Shown piece by piece: positions 43,760 through 53,537 of a stretch of DNA of 64,000 nt (within the stretch, counting starts at the first letter, position 1; the number at the start of each line of letters is the position of its first letter). A program made the translations under genes and the position numbers. The DNA is from Rhizobiaceae bacterium (lineage in GTDB: Bacteria > Pseudomonadota > Alphaproteobacteria > Rhizobiales > Rhizobiaceae), in assembly GCA_029233925.1 (NCBI GenBank), contig JARGOX010000008.1, positions 131,156 to 195,155 on the forward strand. Reading direction: 5' to 3'. Under the pieces are notes generated by a model that worked only from the letters and a program-made list of their open reading frames with translations, made no database searches and was not told the DNA's origin.

Positions 43760-45319
43760 CTAATCAGCCGAGGCGGTATCATGGGCAATTTCGCGTGACT
43801 GATCATAGTGATCAAGCGCCACTTGAAGAATTTTTGTTTCCACACGAGTGGTTGGCTGATTGAGGATATCAACCGGGATATCCAGCTTAAGCGCGCTCTG
43901 TCCGTCGACAGCATTTTCCGGGCTGCGATAGCAAAGTTCCGGGATATACAGCAGGAAACCGCTGTGTTCGAGCCGGACAGAGCCATAGGCCTGCGCACAG
44001 GTTTTTTTGACGTTGGATGCGGTCACATTGCCAACAATGGTGGCATTGCGCAATCTCTTCAGATTGGATGCAACCTTGATCGCATTCGAGTGACTTCGTG
44101 GTCCAACCAGCACATAAATTTTGCCCTTGTAGTCCGGTTTGCCGAAGGAATTCATAGACATTGGCGCACGGCGTATTCCGTTCCTGGACCGGATTTTTCT
44201 AAAAAAGCGTACATTTTCCTTTCTGGCATTCATTGCCTGATCATCATTGAACTCGAAATGGGACGGAGGTTTTCGGGAGATATTCTTGAAAATCACCTCA
44301 CTGCTCAGTCGATGCGCACGCGGCAACAGGAAAGCCAGCATGAATTGCACTGTTCCTGAATTTCCGCCAGGACTGCCTGTAACGTCGAGGACGAGTGCAT
44401 CGGGGTTTTTTGTAACGATGTCGCGCATGACAAGTTCGATGCCCTCCCTGGACTCGGAAATAGGCTTGAAGTTTCCAACACGCAAATATGCAAGGTTTCT
44501 GGGAATAGAGAAATAGTAATCCAGGTTGGCGTTCCCCATGGATGGATCAAGCAGGCGATGAAAGAATTTGTGGGTCGAGTATCCCAGATTTATATTCTGC
44601 CAGCGTGTTCTGTAGAACCATTTCGAAATGGTGGTGTTAACATATAGTTTAAGGGACTCTATATCCAATTCCTTGGGTGCCGAATCTTGCGAATCCCGAT
44701 ATTTCATCCGATAGATTTTGGGATTTCCAACGACGGCATTGAATATATGGCCAGCAGCCGTCAGCGAGTCGAACACAAAAAATGTGCCGTTCTGGTAGCA
44801 ACCATCAAAGGGCATTCGCCTGACAATTTCCGAGGCGATGAATGATCCTTCAATACCATTGATTTCCAATACTTCGACCTTGCCATCCTTGCTGTTCAAT
44901 TCGGCATAAAGCGTGCCGTCATGGATAACCAGCGGCTTGGTGAACCAGGGCCATCCGCCTGGCACACGCTCAAAGTCGCGTTTACTCTTGACGATGTAAG
45001 TGTGCTCATCACAGACGGCGCCAATCAATTCGGTCAATTTCAGATAGGCATCATCCAGACTGTTGGTGTCGGCTGATGATGTGATCAGCCTATCGCGCAG
45101 CGCCTTCAGTTCTTTGGCACTTTTGTGCGCGGTGAAATTGGGATGAATCTTTTTCAGCAATTCATAGGCATTGCTCAGATCTGCGTTCAGCTGTTTCCGG
45201 TTAAGCTGTGGCTCTGTCTCTGACCGTGCGGGATTGGCATGCAGACCAAGACTGAAAACCATGCAGAAGACAAGCAGCCATTGTGGCATGCGCCACCCGT
45301 CTGGAGAGAAAATGGTCAT
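43760..45319 (-). CDS. S41-like (tail-specific/tricorn-type) peptidase, secreted
   Basis: This exported protein of about 519 residues has a signal peptide (MPQWLLVFCMVFSLGLHANPARSE after a short lead). The late blocks PDALVLDVTGSPGGNSGTVQFM, KIYVLVGPRSHSNAIKVA and IVGNVTAS match the S41 catalytic domain. The nucleophile should be the second Ser of SHSNA. No PDZ domain is evident. The upstream SNAYELLKKIHPNFTAHKSAKEL region resembles the N-terminal domain of S41-like proteins that precedes the catalytic core. The start is the ATG at 45319, with a later ATG at 45289. It stands alone, and its substrate is unknown. Confidence 0.8.
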   Translation of the reverse strand: MTIFSPDGWRMPQWLLVFCMVFSLGLHANPARSETEPQLNRKQLNADLSNAYELLKKIHPNFTAHKSAKELKALRDRLITSSADTNSLDDAYLKLTELIGAVCDEHTYIVKSKRDFERVPGGWPWFTKPLVIHDGTLYAELNSKDGKVEVLEINGIEGSFIASEIVRRMPFDGCYQNGTFFVFDSLTAAGHIFNAVVGNPKIYRMKYRDSQDSAPKELDIESLKLYVNTTISKWFYRTRWQNINLGYSTHKFFHRLLDPSMGNANLDYYFSIPRNLAYLRVGNFKPISESREGIELVMRDIVTKNPDALVLDVTGSPGGNSGTVQFMLAFLLPRAHRLSSEVIFKNISRKPPSHFEFNDDQAMNARKENVRFFRKIRSRNGIRRAPMSMNSFGKPDYKGKIYVLVGPRSHSNAIKVASNLKRLRNATIVGNVTASNVKKTCAQAYGSVRLEHSGFLLYIPELCYRSPENAVDGQSALKLDIPVDILNQPTTRVETKILQVALDHYDQSREIAHDTASAD

Positions 45320-45526
45320 CACGGTGAGGGCCCTTTTTGCAGTCCGACGTTGCGGTGAACAAATGGATTGATCTCAAAAGCTGTATCACAGCTTCTTCCG
45401 GTGATGAAGACGCGCGGAGCGTTTGGCAAGCCGCAACGCCTCTGGCCTTAACTGGTTTGATGTCGGGGCCTTTGTCGCTTCTGCAAGTTCCTGGCCTAGG
45501 TTTCACCAAGCAGTTGATAGGTCACT

Positions 45527-46870
45527 TCACCCGTCTTTGGCATCTTCGAGTAACTTCGTCGATGAACCCGATTTGGAAATTGTCACGCGGTTTCGGCCCT
45601 GTTCTTTCGCCTGGTAAAGCGCTTGATCGGCGGTGGACAGAATATCATCTAGGCCACTTTTGCACTCTGCGCTGGCGCAACCAATCGACACCGTTATTGG
45701 GCCATATATATCCGTCCAACCTTCGATGGCGGTAGCCTCGATATTCTGCCGGATTTTCTCTGCAACCCGTTGCGCTCCTACAAGTGAGGTGTCCGCAAGC
45801 AGAACCGCGAATTCCTCGCCGCCAAGTCTGCCGGGCAGATCGACAGCCCGCAGGGAGTCGACCAGCACTCTGGCGATTGTCTTGAGGATCTCATCGCCCC
45901 TGGCGTGGCCTGCCGTATCGTTCACTTTCTTGAAGTGATCAATGTCGATCATCAGCACACATAAATCTGCCCCGGTTCGCTTGCGCCGCAGCATTTCGCG
46001 TTCGCCAACGTCAAAGAATTTTCGCCGGTTGGGCAGGCGGGTCAGCGGGTCATTCATGGCGACGAAGAGCAATTTCTTCTCTGCCGCCCTGCGTTTGCTG
46101 TCGACCTTTTCCTGGACCACCGCGCTGGCGCAGACCAGGATGATGATGAACCAGCTGATCGCCACGGTATAGATGCCCAGAAAATCGCCTTCGCCCGAAT
46201 TCATAAGCGTCTTGATGATCAGAAAGCCGACGGCGAAAGGCACAATGAGGCCCAGAAACACCTGTACCCGTGCAATGCTGCCGCCGATGTAAGGGCTGAG
46301 GACAGCCTTCAACGCTCCATTGTGTGCTGTCATGGAAAGAGTGGATACGGACAGCGCGACGCCCGCGGTCGCCGTTACCATTGACATCTGCCCGTAGAAA
46401 TTTTCGATTCCATAGGCGTAGCCCGCCAGAGAAATCATCGGTATGCCAGTCGCCAGGAATGCCGATGCCAGCGCGATGTTGATCTTGCGGACACTATTGA
46501 AGGTCAGGGCAAATGATGACAACAACAGAAAAATGGCCGAATTGACGCCCATATTCTTGCTTTTACCCTGCGCCAGGTCCTGCATGACCTGGTCTTGAAA
46601 AAGCATGAATGTTTTGGAAATATCAGTGCCAATTTTGGCATCGAGCAGGACGGAAGCCGTCAATACCAGCCCGGCAAACCCCAAAATACGTTGCAGCCAT
46701 AGGCCATAATGGCCGCGCCCAAGGGCAATCCCGCTCCCCAGCAGAAGGAAGGTCATTGCCGTCAACGGGTTCGTAGCCGGACCGCCGACGATCGGGCGAT
46801 AGAGGGTCTCGATGCTTCCAAAGTAGCCGGCCAGGGCCGACAAGGCGAAAATTGCGGAAACAGCGCCCAA
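45527..46870 (-). CDS. Membrane-anchored diguanylate cyclase (GGDEF), 5' end frameshifted
   Basis: This open frame has about 447 residues. Its N-terminal half has some seven hydrophobic segments (AIFALSALAGYF onward) and a C-terminal cyclase domain. The active site is GGEEF in PGRLGGEEFAVLL, and the RxxD inhibitory site (RAVD) lies five residues before it, so product feedback is expected. The only start in this frame is a TTG at 46870. Upstream sequence in another frame supplies a natural beginning (ATG at 47018), so the gene appears to carry a one-base frameshift at 46871-46875. The cyclase domain itself is intact. Confidence 0.88.
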   Translation of the reverse strand: MGAVSAIFALSALAGYFGSIETLYRPIVGGPATNPLTAMTFLLLGSGIALGRGHYGLWLQRILGFAGLVLTASVLLDAKIGTDISKTFMLFQDQVMQDLAQGKSKNMGVNSAIFLLLSSFALTFNSVRKINIALASAFLATGIPMISLAGYAYGIENFYGQMSMVTATAGVALSVSTLSMTAHNGALKAVLSPYIGGSIARVQVFLGLIVPFAVGFLIIKTLMNSGEGDFLGIYTVAISWFIIILVCASAVVQEKVDSKRRAAEKKLLFVAMNDPLTRLPNRRKFFDVGEREMLRRKRTGADLCVLMIDIDHFKKVNDTAGHARGDEILKTIARVLVDSLRAVDLPGRLGGEEFAVLLADTSLVGAQRVAEKIRQNIEATAIEGWTDIYGPITVSIGCASAECKSGLDDILSTADQALYQAKEQGRNRVTISKSGSSTKLLEDAKDG

Positions 46871-47018
46871 GGGGGCGGCTGATCGTGAGTGCTGCGCGAA
46901 TAAGACTCCAACGCTTGTCCACGTCGGTTTCCTCGCGCCCGAGATCCTCGGGTTCCACAGCGCGTGATTTGAATATCTCGGGGTTCAACAAGCAGTTTTC
47001 CTTTGATCCAACAAGCAT
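46871..47018 (-). pseudogene. Frameshifted 5' portion of the diguanylate cyclase gene
   Basis: From the ATG at 47018 the minus strand reads about 49 residues (MLVGSKENCLLNPEIF to LIRAALTISRP), then leaves the cyclase frame at a run of five G on the plus strand (46871-46875). Removing one base joins it smoothly to GAVSAIFALSALAGYF of the main frame. The whole span 45527-47018 is 1492 bases, one more than a multiple of three. This may be true disruption, slippage or an assembly error. Confidence 0.75.
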
Positions 47019-47040
47019 GCACCAGAAGATATTCTGATAG

Positions 47041-47052
47041 GTAAGTACTTAC
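47041..47052. promoter_or_regulatory. Perfect 12-bp palindrome GTAAGTACTTAC
   Basis: The palindrome lies 22 bases upstream of the ATG at 47018 that begins the diguanylate cyclase gene. It is a plausible operator. The rest of 47019-47204 shows nothing else I can assign. Confidence 0.35.
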
Positions 47053-47204
47053 ATGGTTATTCGTCTGCAACCTGTTTACAGGGCAACAGTTAATCAATTC
47101 ACTTGATCTTGTGGTCCGCGATGGGGTTGCGGTCAGGGAGGGGATATCCGTGGGTCGACGCTGTTGCGCCCACGCTCTCAATCAGGACATTGCCTGACCT
47201 GCAT

Positions 47205-47846
47205 TCACAGGTTGAGAGCTTCGGTCTCGCCAAACAGATGGTAGCGCACGTCACGCTTTTTTTTGGCTTCTTCCGGTGAGAAGGGAACAAAGGACGATTG
47301 TCCACCGGTCAGGTCACTCGGTAATACCATGACACGGATAAAGGTGTTTTCATCCTGGTTGATATTGGTGCCGATGATCCAGTGTTGTTGGGATTCGTAC
47401 CATGCCTGACCTGCCGATACCTGCACGATTGTTTCATCCATTTGCGCCAGGAGACGGCCCTTCAGCAAACGCCTGATGCCTGGTCCGCGGTGACCATGGC
47501 AGGGCGTTTGAGCCCCAGGTGGAGAGGTCACCGCGTCTGCACGAACGAAAAATGGCCCATCGAAATTGAAATCCAGCGGTGTGGCAAGCTGGATTTGGCA
47601 GGAGGGGGCCGGAAGATACGGCATTTCCTTGCGCGCCAGTTCGAATATCCAGCCGGATCCGGATATCCGGTCACCTGCTGCCAGAAATCGGCCGTCCTGC
47701 GATGGCAGGCTTGACGCCGTGCCATCGGTGGTAATTGTTGCTGCATCTTCGGCAGCAAATAGGAAATATTGGCCGTTGTCGGGAATGACAAATCCATCTG
47801 CGGCGACAAGGTCATAAACGGCGAGCCGAAGCGCTGGTGTCTTCAT
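47205..47846 (-). CDS. Cupin-fold protein of unknown function
   Basis: This 213-residue product has an N-terminal beta-rich part with residues such as GFVIPDNGQYFLFAAED. In the second half a cupin signature appears: PCHGHRGPGIRRLLKGRLLA, with His residues as possible metal ligands, and VSAGQAWYESQQHWIIGTN. Its start overlaps the stop of the upstream alpha/beta-hydrolase gene (ATGA at 47846-47843), so the two are probably co-translated. It may be an enzyme or a sensor for the compound handled by the hydrolase and the divergent operon. No specific function is claimed. Confidence 0.75.
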   Translation of the reverse strand: MKTPALRLAVYDLVAADGFVIPDNGQYFLFAAEDAATITTDGTASSLPSQDGRFLAAGDRISGSGWIFELARKEMPYLPAPSCQIQLATPLDFNFDGPFFVRADAVTSPPGAQTPCHGHRGPGIRRLLKGRLLAQMDETIVQVSAGQAWYESQQHWIIGTNINQDENTFIRVMVLPSDLTGGQSSFVPFSPEEAKKKRDVRYHLFGETEALNL

Positions 47847-48715
47847 GGTGCAAAGCTCTTTTTTGTAATTGCCTGGATGATTGCGCTTTGCGGGTCCAGA
47901 AAGGGCATCAGAATGTCGAAATGCCCGAAGGGCGGCAGCACATGCACTTCAGCGATAATGTCATGGCGGTGGAGATGGTGGGCATAGCGGTAGGTCTGAT
48001 CAATCCACTGCCAGGGCTCACGTCCACCTGCAAACAATGTGACATCGCAGGCGACCAGAGGAGGGCGCACCTCGACATTGCGACGGGCAATGATCTGCGG
48101 CGTCAGTTGAAGCTCTTCGTTTACGCTGGTCATCATGGCAGGGGTGGGATCGTAGATTCCACTGACAGCAACGGCGCCCCGCAAAAAGGCAGGGTCAATG
48201 TTTCTTGCCGACCAATCGGTGGCCAGGGCCTCGGCCACGAGATGGGCGCCCGCAGAATGTCCGGAAATGGTCAGATTGTTGGGGTCGCCCCCATAATCGG
48301 CAATGTTGTGATGAATCCATTCCAGCGCGGCAAGAGCGGAGTCTGCGACGCCATCCAGTGTTGATTCGGGACAGAGTTCGTAGTTCGCAATGATTGTCGT
48401 AATACCAAGCTCGACGAGCACCCCGGCGATAAAGGCGAAGCCGGTCTTGTCTTGCGCACGCCAGTAGCCGCCATGGTAGAAAACGTGCACGGGGGCCGGA
48501 TTGGTTGAATTGGCCGGATAAATGTCCACGGTCCGCAGCGGATGGTCACCATAGGAAACATCGCGATGTCCGCCGAGTTCCTCAAGTGCCTTTTTGTTGG
48601 CCGGTTCACGCGGCACACGAGACTGTGCAAAATCCGGGAAAGCCTTTTGTGGATTGTATTGGAACTCATGCTCTTCGGGCGTAAGGTTGGTCCACAGCGA
48701 GGGGTGATCTTGCAT
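47843..48715 (-). CDS. Alpha/beta-hydrolase, kynurenine formamidase-like
   Basis: This 290-residue enzyme has an oxyanion-hole motif FYHGGYW (the HGGxW of formamidase- and carboxylesterase-like hydrolases), nucleophile elbow ISGHSAGAHL, and candidate Asp and His near PPFGHFDIL. I begin at the ATG at 48715 (MQDHPSLWTNL), preceded by GAGAGTGCC rather than a strong site, so the start is moderately sure. It is divergent from the racemase-transporter operon with 173 bases between and coupled to the cupin gene. Deformylation or hydrolysis of an amide or ester substrate is likely, but no other tryptophan-pathway gene is present. Confidence 0.85.
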   Translation of the reverse strand: MQDHPSLWTNLTPEEHEFQYNPQKAFPDFAQSRVPREPANKKALEELGGHRDVSYGDHPLRTVDIYPANSTNPAPVHVFYHGGYWRAQDKTGFAFIAGVLVELGITTIIANYELCPESTLDGVADSALAALEWIHHNIADYGGDPNNLTISGHSAGAHLVAEALATDWSARNIDPAFLRGAVAVSGIYDPTPAMMTSVNEELQLTPQIIARRNVEVRPPLVACDVTLFAGGREPWQWIDQTYRYAHHLHRHDIIAEVHVLPPFGHFDILMPFLDPQSAIIQAITKKSFAP

Positions 48716-48888
48716 TGGTTGGCACTCTCCGACGGTTGATAGTGTTGTTAGGATAACCCTTTTTTCTGACAAATTGATAGTAGTCACTTGCTCTTTGGGT
48801 GTAAATGGTTCACATATAGTTCATGTTTGGTCTGGATATGGATGGCATCATCTGACGGGTCGATGAACACGGTTTGGGGGCTGGGATC

Positions 48889-50022
48889 TTGAAAATCCGC
48901 ACAATCGAATTCATTGCTTTGAGTGTGCCTTTGGGGACGGGCAAGGCCTATGGCATGTCCAAGTCACTGGCGACCGGGCGGCAATCCACACTGGTGCGTC
49001 TGACGCTGGACGATGGCACTGTGGGTCATGGCGAGGCCTGGGGGCTTCCGGCAGTCAACAAGGCTTTTCTGCCTTTTCTGAGTGCCTATCTCGAAGGCGC
49101 AGATGTCTTCGATGTTGAGCATGTCTATGGCCGCATCCTCGCGCGGCACTATCATTTTGGCCTTCAGAACAGCATGATGCATGCCATTGGCGGCATCGAT
49201 ATGGCGGCAAAGGATGCGCAGGGCAAACTTGTCGGCCTGCCTGTTGCCAAGCTTCTTGGTGGTCAGCGTCTTGATCGCGTGCCGATCTACGCTTCGGGCG
49301 GCTACCTCACCGAGACGCCAACCGAGGATTTTCGTCCTCAAATTCAGATTATGGCCGAGGCGCAATATCCGGCCGTCAAGATCAAGATCGGACTGAGTCC
49401 CGAGAGCGATGAAGAGCGGGTGGCAATTGCCCGTGATATGCTTGGACCCGACGTCGAGATCATCGCCGATATCAATGCCAATTATACCTGCGATACCGCG
49501 TTCGAGACCATGGAGCGGCTCAGGCCCTACCGTTTGGGTTGGCTTGAAGAGCCCTTGAGCCCGCAGGATTTCGACGGGTATCGGCGTTTGCGCAAAAGAG
49601 CGCCCATGCCCATCGCGACCGGCGAAGCGCTCTATACGGTACACGATTTCAAAAGGCTGGTGGATGTCGGGGGTGCTGATCTGCTGCAGCCGGATCTGTC
49701 GCTTTGCGGTGGCTTCTGGCAGGGGCGCAAGATCGCCGAATTGGCTCATGCCAATCATCTGCGGTTGTCACCCCATGTCTGGGGTGGCGCCATCGGGCTT
49801 TCCGCGGCGCTTCACTACATCGCGTCACTGCCGGTTTTCCCCCATTCGGACAATATACCCAAGCCGGTTTTGCTCGAATTTGACCTGGGAGAAAATCCCT
49901 TGCGCTCGGAACTGCTCAAAACGCCCATAAAGGTCGTAGACGGTTTCATCGCAGTACCGGAAGGGCCGGGTCTGGGGATTGAAATCGATCCGGAGGCGGT
50001 TGCACGCTATGCCGTTGATTGA
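48889..50022 (+). CDS. Mandelate racemase/muconate lactonizing enzyme family protein
   Basis: This enolase-superfamily enzyme of 377 residues has the capping domain at the start and a TIM barrel with a mandelate-racemase-type active site: K164-x-K166 (VKIKIG), D194 and E220/E221 as metal ligands (DINANYT, LEEP), Asp 269 in LQPDLS and H296 in LSPHVWGG. The Lys plus His-Asp dyad means proton abstraction from either face, as in racemases, epimerases and acid-sugar dehydratases. No ATG fits; I use TTG at 48889 (MKIRTIEF) after a G-rich stretch. It is first in an operon with a dipeptide-type importer and overlaps its ATPase gene. Confidence 0.9.
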   Translation: MKIRTIEFIALSVPLGTGKAYGMSKSLATGRQSTLVRLTLDDGTVGHGEAWGLPAVNKAFLPFLSAYLEGADVFDVEHVYGRILARHYHFGLQNSMMHAIGGIDMAAKDAQGKLVGLPVAKLLGGQRLDRVPIYASGGYLTETPTEDFRPQIQIMAEAQYPAVKIKIGLSPESDEERVAIARDMLGPDVEIIADINANYTCDTAFETMERLRPYRLGWLEEPLSPQDFDGYRRLRKRAPMPIATGEALYTVHDFKRLVDVGGADLLQPDLSLCGGFWQGRKIAELAHANHLRLSPHVWGGAIGLSAALHYIASLPVFPHSDNIPKPVLLEFDLGENPLRSELLKTPIKVVDGFIAVPEGPGLGIEIDPEAVARYAVD

Positions 50023-51046
50023 GCAGGCTGTGGAAACCGCTGCGCGTCGTCCCGTTCTGTCGGTGCAAAATCTCAAGACGCATTTTCTGACCGATGCCGG
50101 TGTCATCAAGGCGGTCAACGGCGTCAGTCTGAGTGTGGGTGAGGGCGAGACGCTTGCCGTTGTCGGCGAATCCGGCTCTGGCAAGTCGGTCACCGGGCTG
50201 ACCGTCATGCGTCTTCTGGGGCGCACCACAGCACGTGTTGTGGGAGGCTCCATCGAATTTATCGATCGCGACGGCAAGGCCATTGATCTGCTCAACCTGT
50301 CCGATATGGGGATGGAAAAGGTGCGCGGACACGACATCGCGATGATTTTTCAAGATCCCATGTCGAGCCTCAATCCGGTCTTTACGATCGGCAACCAGAT
50401 TGCCGAGCCCATTCGCATCCATCAGGGATACGGCAAGAAGGAGGCGCGCGCCAAGGCGCTCGATCTTTTGCGGCAGGTGGGAATTTCCGATCCGGAAAGC
50501 CGCATCGATTCCTATCCGCATCAACTTTCAGGCGGCATGCGGCAAAGGGTGATGATTGCCATCGCGCTGGCATGTGATCCAAGGCTACTGATCGCCGATG
50601 AACCGACCACCGCGCTTGATGTGACAATCCAGGCTCAGATCATGGCGCTACTCAAACAGCTACAGGCAGAGCGAAACATGGCGATGATCTTTGTCACCCA
50701 TGATCTCAAACTGGTGGATGAGATCGCTGATCGGGTCGCCGTCATGTATGCCAGTCAGGTCGTAGAGGAAGGCCCGGTGGATCAGGTCCTCGGTCATCCA
50801 CGTCACCCCTATACAAAGGCTCTGCTGGAGTGCATTCCAAGCCGCCGCGACGCGCAGGGCGAACGTCGCCAGTTGCATCCCATTCCCGGCACATTGCCCA
50901 ATCCTTTGTCGCCCCCGTCCGGATGCCGGTTTCATCCGCGTTGCGCATTTGCTGCCGATATCTGCATTGCCTCTGATCCGGAGCTTGAAGCCGTGGCGCG
51001 TGATCACGTCACCCGCTGCCTGCGCTGGCAGGAGGTGGCCCTGTGA
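50009..51046 (+). CDS. Dipeptide/oligopeptide-type ABC transporter ATPase (DppD-like)
   Basis: This 345-residue ATPase has Walker [10 protein letters not shown], signature [15 protein letters not shown], Walker [13 protein letters not shown] and the C-terminal Cys-containing cluster region ([15 protein letters not shown]) of the peptide-transport class. It begins at the ATG at 50009, inside the last 14 bases of the racemase gene, and ends overlapping the partner ATPase. It works with the DppF-like, DppB-like, DppC-like and binding proteins of the same operon. Confidence 0.93.
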   Translation: MPLIEQAVETAARRPVLSVQNLKTHFLTDAGVIKAVNGVSLSVGEGETLAVVGESGSGKSVTGLTVMRLLGRTTARVVGGSIEFIDRDGKAIDLLNLSDMGMEKVRGHDIAMIFQDPMSSLNPVFTIGNQIAEPIRIHQGYGKKEARAKALDLLRQVGISDPESRIDSYPHQLSGGMRQRVMIAIALACDPRLLIADEPTTALDVTIQAQIMALLKQLQAERNMAMIFVTHDLKLVDEIADRVAVMYASQVVEEGPVDQVLGHPRHPYTKALLECIPSRRDAQGERRQLHPIPGTLPNPLSPPSGCRFHPRCAFAADICIASDPELEAVARDHVTRCLRWQEVAL

Positions 51047-52053
51047 GCGAACAGGCTGACATCGAACGGTCCGCTGCTGAAATCAGGGTGCAACCATTGC
51101 TCAGTGCAAGAGGCATCACCAGGCATTTTGGCAATGACGGCGGAATGTTCAGCAAGGCCTCAGCGCCGATACGTGCAGTCGAAGGCGTCGATCTCGACAT
51201 TGCATCCGGTGAAGTGCTGGGTGTTGTAGGCGAATCCGGGTCCGGAAAATCGACGCTTGGCCGATTGGTGCTGCGGCTGATAGAGCCGACAAGCGGTACG
51301 GTATCCTTCGACGGGAAAGATCTTTGCAGTTTGCAGACAGGCGAGATGCGACGCTTTCGCCGTCATATGCAGATGATTTTCCAGGATCCGTTTTCCAGCC
51401 TGAACGCCCGGATGACGATTGGTGATGCGCTCGTCGAACCGATTGCCCTGCATCTCGGTCTGCGTGGTCAGGCGGCACGCGATGCAGCCGTTGGCGTGCT
51501 CGAGCGCGTTGGACTCCACGCCGATCACATGAAGCGTTACCCGCGCATGTTTTCCGGCGGGCAGCGCCAGCGTATCGCGATTGCTCGCGCGCTGGCTTCC
51601 TCGCCGCGTTTCATTGTGGCCGACGAACCGGTTTCAGCACTGGATGTTTCTGTTCAGGCTGAAGTCATCAACCTGTTGCAGCAGCTTCAGAAGGAACTGG
51701 GGCTAACGCTGATGTTCATCAGCCATGATCTCTCCGTTGTCGAGGTCATTACCGACCGGGTGATGGTGCTCTATCTGGGGCGCGTGATGGAACTGGCGCC
51801 AACCGAGAGCCTCTACGGCAATCCCGCCCATCCCTATACAGCCGCTCTGCTGCAAGCTGCGCCGGGGATGACCTCCGTAAAAAAACATATCCTGAAAGGC
51901 GAAATCCCCAGCCCTGCCAATCCGCCATCAGGTTGCGTTTTCAGAACGCGCTGCCCCTTTGCAATCGACGCCTGTGCACACACCGTCCCGACTCTGCGAC
52001 CCGTCGGTCCCGATCACCTCAAGGCCTGTATCCGCGATGACATCGAACTCTGA
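51043..52053 (+). CDS. Dipeptide/oligopeptide-type ABC transporter ATPase (DppF-like)
   Basis: This second ATPase of the importer has 336 residues: Walker [10 protein letters not shown], signature [19 protein letters not shown], Walker [13 protein letters not shown] and the C-terminal [15 protein letters not shown] cluster. The GTG at 51043 lies within the stop of the DppD-like gene (GTGA). Its own end overlaps the epimerase gene by 17 bases, so translation is coupled along the whole block. Confidence 0.93.
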   Translation: MSEQADIERSAAEIRVQPLLSARGITRHFGNDGGMFSKASAPIRAVEGVDLDIASGEVLGVVGESGSGKSTLGRLVLRLIEPTSGTVSFDGKDLCSLQTGEMRRFRRHMQMIFQDPFSSLNARMTIGDALVEPIALHLGLRGQAARDAAVGVLERVGLHADHMKRYPRMFSGGQRQRIAIARALASSPRFIVADEPVSALDVSVQAEVINLLQQLQKELGLTLMFISHDLSVVEVITDRVMVLYLGRVMELAPTESLYGNPAHPYTAALLQAAPGMTSVKKHILKGEIPSPANPPSGCVFRTRCPFAIDACAHTVPTLRPVGPDHLKACIRDDIEL

Positions 52054-53005
52054 TTTTTTTGACAAAAGCAAGCCTGTCCTGGTCATCGGCGGCCGTGGTT
52101 TTGTCGGTTCGCATATCGTGCGTGCGCTGATTGAGGCCGGCATCAAGGTCCATGTTTTTGGTCTGCCCATGGAGGTCGATCTGCTGGCCGATCTGGCCGG
52201 CCGTTTTGACGAAACATTCGGTTCGGTTCTCGATGAAGCTGCGATCGGCAAAGCCATCGACGCCAGCGGCGCCGGAGCCATCGTCACCAATGCCGCCTTT
52301 GCCGATGGCAACAAGGGGATGATGCGCAGCGGTGACGGGGACGCGAAACGGGCGATGGAAATCAATGTTGAAGGTTTTCGTCTGACGCTCGAGGCCGCTC
52401 GCGCCAGGAATATCAAACGGGTCATCTGGTCGGATTCCACGGTCGTCTATGGGCCTGCCGCGCTTTACGCAAAGGATTGCGTCGATGAATCCGATGCACG
52501 CCATCCGGTAACGACCTACGGGCTGACCAAGGTTCTGGGCGAGGATATCGCGCAATATTATCGCGATCGCTACGATATGGACGTCGTGGGATTGCGCATG
52601 TCGCTGCTTCTCGGCGCTGACCTTTGGTATCAGGGTGCAGCGCACGCCATCACCCAGACCATCGCTTCAGCGCGGGCCGGCCAAAGGCACAAGGTCAGCT
52701 TCCACAATGAGCGCATTGATCTCATGCATGTCAGTGACATCGCCCGCGCAACGCTTCTGGCGCTCAAATCCAACCGACCACTGGCACCCTGTTATAACGT
52801 CAATGGTTTTACCGCCTGCCTGAGCGACATTATCGACGCTGTCGAAACGGCCGTTCCCGGCTATCGGGTCGACCATGATGTCATCGAAAGCCCACTCATC
52901 TTTCCCCTGATTTCGGACGCGGCGTTCCGCAGTGATACTGGCTACGTGCCGCACTATGGTTTGGCCGATATTGTCAGGGAATTTACCCAGGGAAGCCAGT
53001 CATGA
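52037..53005 (+). CDS. NAD-dependent epimerase/dehydratase (extended SDR)
   Basis: This 322-residue protein has an N-terminal Rossmann fold with GGRGFVGSHIV near residue 16. The catalytic triad Ser/Thr-Tyr-Lys is represented by SDSTVVYG and YGLTK (YxxxK). It belongs to the extended SDR group with a substrate loop at the C-terminal side. It sits between transporter genes, overlapping the DppF-like gene and, by ATGA, the RidA gene. A role in oxidising or epimerising the imported acid or sugar derivative fits the presence of a racemase-family enzyme in the same operon. Confidence 0.9.
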   Translation: MTSNSDFFDKSKPVLVIGGRGFVGSHIVRALIEAGIKVHVFGLPMEVDLLADLAGRFDETFGSVLDEAAIGKAIDASGAGAIVTNAAFADGNKGMMRSGDGDAKRAMEINVEGFRLTLEAARARNIKRVIWSDSTVVYGPAALYAKDCVDESDARHPVTTYGLTKVLGEDIAQYYRDRYDMDVVGLRMSLLLGADLWYQGAAHAITQTIASARAGQRHKVSFHNERIDLMHVSDIARATLLALKSNRPLAPCYNVNGFTACLSDIIDAVETAVPGYRVDHDVIESPLIFPLISDAAFRSDTGYVPHYGLADIVREFTQGSQS

Positions 53006-53460
53006 TCGAAGAACGTCTTAAAGAATTGAAAATTCAATTGCCCGAGGCCGCCAAGCCCTCCTTCAACTATCTGCCCGTCACATTGCACAATGGTGTGGCC
53101 TATGTCAGTGGCCAATTGCCGAAGATTGATGGCGAGGTGCGTGTTTTTGGCAAAGCCGGAACCGATGTCACTTTGGATGTCGCACGCGAGCAGGCGCAGG
53201 CCTGCGCATTGCAGGGACTTGCCTGCCTGAAAGACGCCATCGGCTCGCTCGACAAGGTCGAGCGCATCTTGAAGGTCAATGGCTATGTGGCGTCCGCGCC
53301 GGGCTTCAATGCCCAGCCGCGGGTTCTCGATGCCGCATCAGAACTACTGGTGGAAATCTTTGGCGAAAAGGGGCGGCACGCACGCGCTGCCGTTGGTGTC
53401 GCCGAATTGCCGCGCAATGCCGTGGTGGAAGTCGAATTGACGGTCGCATTCCGCGACTGA
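53002..53460 (+). CDS. ridA: RidA family protein (YjgF/YER057c/UK114)
   Basis: The 152-residue protein starts IEERLKELKIQLPEAAKPSFNY and has SGQLPKIDGEV, CLKDAIGSLDKVERILKVNGYVAS and RAAVGVAELPRNAVVEVELTV. The Arg in HARAAVG corresponds to the family's substrate-binding Arg. RidA proteins hydrolyse reactive enamine/imine intermediates to ketoacids and ammonia; this longer subfamily often lies in catabolic operons. It suggests that the pathway in this operon passes through an imine or enamine. Confidence 0.92.
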   Translation: MIEERLKELKIQLPEAAKPSFNYLPVTLHNGVAYVSGQLPKIDGEVRVFGKAGTDVTLDVAREQAQACALQGLACLKDAIGSLDKVERILKVNGYVASAPGFNAQPRVLDAASELLVEIFGEKGRHARAAVGVAELPRNAVVEVELTVAFRD

Positions 53461-53537
53461 GCCGAATCGGAAAGCCTGTTGCCGGTCGGCGCTGCCTTCA
53501 AGGCAGGTCAACAACAGGCATGAAAGGGGAAATGACA

